Shown: one piece after another, positions 61,637-64,000 of the stretch
Layout: every line of letters starts with the position of its first letter
Numbering within the stretch: position 1 is the first letter of the stretch
Translations under genes and position numbers: made by a program
NCBI RefSeq assembly: GCF_000974785.1
Contig: NZ_BBWV01000001.1
Coordinates: 992,001-1,056,000, forward strand
DNA: 64,000 nucleotides
Direction: 5' to 3'
Source of the DNA: Flavihumibacter petaseus NBRC 106054
GTDB taxonomy: Bacteria > Bacteroidota > Bacteroidia > Chitinophagales > Chitinophagaceae
Notes under the pieces: model-generated
Told to the model about the DNA's origin: nothing
The model's database searches: none
What the model saw: only the letters and a program-made list of their open reading frames with translations

Positions 61637-61644
61637 TATTTTTG
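61637..61644 (+). promoter_or_regulatory. -7 element of purU
   Basis: TATTTTTG, a perfect TAnnTTTG match, 16 nt before the purU ATG. It lies inside the spacer of the divergent cvfB promoter, so the two probably compete for polymerase. Confidence 0.45.
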
Positions 61645-61660
61645 GTATTCAACCTATTGC

Positions 61661-62500
61661 ATGGAGAAACATCATGTGGCCAGGATTAAATGCAGTGACA
61701 GAAAGGGACTGATTGCGGCTATTGCAGCCGTCCTCTACCGGCATGACCTCAATATTGTCGCGATGAAGGAATTCGTTGATATAAGTTCAGAAACTTTTTT
61801 TACCAGGTTGGAATTTGCGGGTACAATGAACCCTGAGCAGCTTACTGAAGACCTGGCTTCGGTTTTACCCGGAGACGCAGTTGTTAACATCATTCCGCGC
61901 AGAAAGAAAAAGATCGTGATTATGGTCACCAAAGAATACCATTGTCTTGGAGACCTGCTGGTGCGGCACTATTTCGGTGAACTGCATGCAGAAATTCTGG
62001 CGGTGATCGGCAACCACCCAATCCTTGAAGCATTCACCCATACTTTCCGGATCCCTTTCCACCATGTGAGTCACGAAGGGCGAAGCCAGGGACAGTTTGA
62101 AGCCGCTATGCTCACTATCCTGGACAGCTACTCTCCTGATTTTATTATACTGGCAAAATTCATGCGCATTCTCTCCCCCTCTTTTGTTTCCCGGTATCCC
62201 GAAAGGATCATCAATATCCATCACAGTTTTCTTCCCGCATTTGTGGGCGCAAGTCCGTATAAACAGGCATTTGAGCGTGGTGTAAAACTAATTGGCGCCA
62301 CTGCCCATGTGGTGAACAATGACCTTGATGAGGGACCGATCATAACGCAAAAGATCATCCCCGTGCAACACGACGATGATCTCCGTGATATGGTGGAAGC
62401 CGGTCATGAGATCGAAAAATCTGTACTGGCTGACGCGCTGAAAATGATCCTCGAAGACAGGGTTTTTGTCAGCGGAAACAAGACTATTATTTTTTCCTGA
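61661..62500 (+). CDS. purU: Formyltetrahydrofolate deformylase
   Basis: Hydrolyses 10-formyl-THF to formate and THF, balancing one-carbon pools. The 279 residues begin with an ACT domain (KCSDRKGLIAAIAAVLYRH) and continue as a formyltransferase-fold domain: RILSPSFVSRYPERIINIHH, then SFLPAFVGASPYKQAFERGVK and the catalytic DEGPIITQKIIPV. NIHHS carries the catalytic His and the DEGP aspartate completes the site. The length is standard. The stop touches the stop of the convergent NmrA-like gene. Confidence 0.95.
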   Translation: MEKHHVARIKCSDRKGLIAAIAAVLYRHDLNIVAMKEFVDISSETFFTRLEFAGTMNPEQLTEDLASVLPGDAVVNIIPRRKKKIVIMVTKEYHCLGDLLVRHYFGELHAEILAVIGNHPILEAFTHTFRIPFHHVSHEGRSQGQFEAAMLTILDSYSPDFIILAKFMRILSPSFVSRYPERIINIHHSFLPAFVGASPYKQAFERGVKLIGATAHVVNNDLDEGPIITQKIIPVQHDDDLRDMVEAGHEIEKSVLADALKMILEDRVFVSGNKTIIFS

Positions 62501-63424
62501 TCAAACGGGCTGCGAAACACTTCCCAGCAGGTCACGCAAGCGCACGCTGTTCATAGTCACCCATTGCCGGAACTGCCTGGTGCCCTGGTGAAGCGCGTAG
62601 GTTTCTATCATTTCAATCCTGCTGTCGGTCTGATACAAACGCTGTGCTTCAAACCAGTTAGCCTTCAGCGGGGCCTCAGCAAACGGCATCATGGCAAACT
62701 TTTCCTTTGGCAGATGGCGGTAGCGGACTTCCAGTTTGAGAACATCCCGTAATATCCGCGCATACTCATGGCAACGGCCGTCAAAACCAACAGCACCCAC
62801 AGTCCGGTTAAGGTAGAGATTTCTGTGTTTCAGCAGTGCAAGTACCAATGGACCGATATCATCCAGTCCGATTGCTGCAAGCCGGCTGTTTCCCATAGGG
62901 AAGCTGAATGAAAGGCTGTCTTCACTGTCATCATCCGGCAGCAGGTAAGCTACCAGCTCCTCATACAACAGCCCGATATGCAGAAAGGTCACCGGCAATT
63001 TCAATAACCTTGCATACTCTTCCAGGGAAGCCCTGGCATCACTCACCGGCACCGGAAGGCGCCCATTGCTCAGCGCCGAGAAATTCCTGGCGGTAGACAA
63101 CACCACATGATTAACACTGGTCTGACCGATCGCATCCAGCAGATTTTTTCCAGACATTGCCACGCCGGCAGCACCGTCATTGTCTGGCAGAAACCCGACT
63201 ACCGCATCAACATCCACCAGTGCAACGCGCAACGACTCCATTTCGCTGAGATCACCTTCCGTCAATACTGCACCTTGACGCGCCAGTGACAGCGCCGCAT
63301 TAGTCCGGCTATCCCTGCAAAAAGCCCGAACAGAATATTGGTTATCCTGGAGAAGCGCGCGGGTAACAGCCCTTCCCACGGAGCCTGTGGCCTCTGTGAC
63401 CAAAACGATTTTCTTTGATTTCAT
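62501..63424 (-). CDS. NmrA-like atypical SDR (NAD(P)-binding) protein
   Basis: 307 residues from the ATG at 63422-63424, which starts directly at the Rossmann fold (KSKKIVLVTEATGSVGRAVTR). The nucleotide loop reads TEATGSVG where NmrA and HSCARG-like proteins have TGATGxxG, so the first Gly of the loop is Glu. Other markers are NHVVLSTARNFSALSNG, VTFLHIGLLYEELV and GLDDIGPLVLALL. The catalytic Tyr-Lys pair of classical SDRs is absent, so it may sense NAD(P)H rather than catalyse. The function is unknown. Confidence 0.78.
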   Translation of the reverse strand: MKSKKIVLVTEATGSVGRAVTRALLQDNQYSVRAFCRDSRTNAALSLARQGAVLTEGDLSEMESLRVALVDVDAVVGFLPDNDGAAGVAMSGKNLLDAIGQTSVNHVVLSTARNFSALSNGRLPVPVSDARASLEEYARLLKLPVTFLHIGLLYEELVAYLLPDDDSEDSLSFSFPMGNSRLAAIGLDDIGPLVLALLKHRNLYLNRTVGAVGFDGRCHEYARILRDVLKLEVRYRHLPKEKFAMMPFAEAPLKANWFEAQRLYQTDSRIEMIETYALHQGTRQFRQWVTMNSVRLRDLLGSVSQPV

Positions 63425-63497
63425 GGCGATAAAGTTTAATACCGCCAATTTACTACCATTACAGGGGTGCCGCATATGGCCCTTGCATGAACTGCCT

Positions 63498-64000
63498 TTA
63501 TTCCGGCTGGGCTGTGTAGAGCAACGGCATTACAACCATAAAGTGTTTTTCTCCTTCCATTACCTGGAATCCTTCCTGGCGCAGAAGCTTATATTTTGCC
63601 CGAATATTCTGCAAACCAATCTTTGTACTGCTTTCCTGCTGTTTCTTTCGCTGCAGGTTATTATTGACCACCAGCTTATGCCCGCTGGTTGTGAAGATCT
63701 CAATAAGGAGCGGCTGCTGTTTTGATACAATATTGTGTTTCACGGCATTCTCCACCACCAGTTGCAGGCTCAGTGAAGGCAACTGGTAAGCGTTGTACCG
63801 GCGGTCAATTTCAAAATTGAACTGCAACCCATCACCATGGCGGGTTTTCAGCAACCGGCAGTAACTGTCGATGAACTTCATCTCCGTTTCCAATGTTGCC
63901 AGCCCCCATTCATTGGTTCGCAACAGGTACCGGTACACTTTGGAAAGCTCATTGAGAAATGACTCCGCCTGCTGTTTGTCTTCTGAAATAAGGCTGGCCA
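63498..64000 (-). CDS. LytS/YehU-type sensor histidine kinase (N-terminus beyond window)
   Basis: The frame is open from the window end to the stop at 63498-63500, about 167 residues. It starts within the His_kinase dimerisation helix (SLISEDKQQAESFLNELSKVYRYLL), whose phospho-acceptor His lies just outside the window. The HATPase domain is visible with the N-box LQLVVENAVKHN and the G-box-like SSTKIGLQNIRAKY. Such kinases usually face a LytTR-type response regulator, which could be encoded next to it outside the window. The signal and target are unknown. Confidence 0.88.
   Translation of the reverse strand, partial: ASLISEDKQQAESFLNELSKVYRYLLRTNEWGLATLETEMKFIDSYCRLLKTRHGDGLQFNFEIDRRYNAYQLPSLSLQLVVENAVKHNIVSKQQPLLIEIFTTSGHKLVVNNNLQRKKQQESSTKIGLQNIRAKYKLLRQEGFQVMEGEKHFMVVMPLLYTAQPE

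Noticed and set aside
61653-61656. Insertion or frameshift at the cvfB start (TTG at 61652)
   Set aside because: The ATG at 61616 gives the normal family length, so no disruption is needed.

Overview
The window looks like a compact stretch of chromosome from a Bacteroidota bacterium, most likely Chitinophagales/Chitinophagaceae. The reasons are a SusC/SusD pair, GldD and GldE, a CarB without the C-terminal allosteric domain, Bacteroidota-only conserved families, almost no Shine-Dalgarno sequences, and many copies of the Bacteroidota -7 element TAnnTTTG in intergenic DNA. There is no rRNA, tRNA, CRISPR array, insertion sequence or prophage gene. The window starts inside an MscS-type channel gene and ends inside a LytS-type histidine kinase gene.

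Layout. 1-6135 (minus): rsfS, ftsH, a LUD/LutC protein, a gamma-glutamylcyclotransferase-like protein, lpxH, a secreted propeller-like protein and an MscS channel, mostly with overlaps or 1-nt gaps. 6250-9534: birA facing a small HELAH protein, bcp and an M23 peptidase. 9717-17911 (plus): a small secreted ORF, carB, a nitroreductase, a short ComEC, purH and an EamA transporter. 17893-21227 (minus): a deacetylase-like protein, LutB and a DUF3109 protein. 21298-26165: a serine hydrolase facing the gldD-gldE-ssb-mutY block. 26294-29359 (plus): an HU protein, a TPR protein, a 31-residue basic protein and an RNase G/E. 29648-34179 (minus): an isolated susD-susC pair. 34601-35293 (minus): a YugP-like peptidase. 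35510-42558 (plus): a candidate small RNA, radA, comF, a beta-helix lipoprotein, glutathione peroxidase, the DNA polymerase III delta' subunit and ricT. 42560-45742: an M20 amidohydrolase, an alpha/beta hydrolase and an AIM24-like protein. 45850-52817 (minus): an RND efflux operon led by its TetR regulator. 53064-60761 (plus): DUF502, a phospholipase C-like protein, serC, DUF1015, a TPR protein, a YceI lipoprotein and an acyl-CoA ligase. 60768-64000: cvfB, purU, an NmrA-like reductase and the kinase.

The genes are mostly housekeeping (purines, carbamoyl phosphate, serine, DNA repair, RNA decay, ribosome silencing, lipid A) together with envelope functions. The least explained items are non-coding: a perfect inverted repeat over the efflux-operon promoter; an 18-bp palindrome inside the M23 promoter; a pseudoknot-like pair of inverted repeats between rng and susD; a promoter-to-terminator unit with no ORF ahead of radA; and a recurring placement of the -7 element only 2-5 nt before start codons, which suggests very short or absent leaders. 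I found no clearly new multi-gene system.
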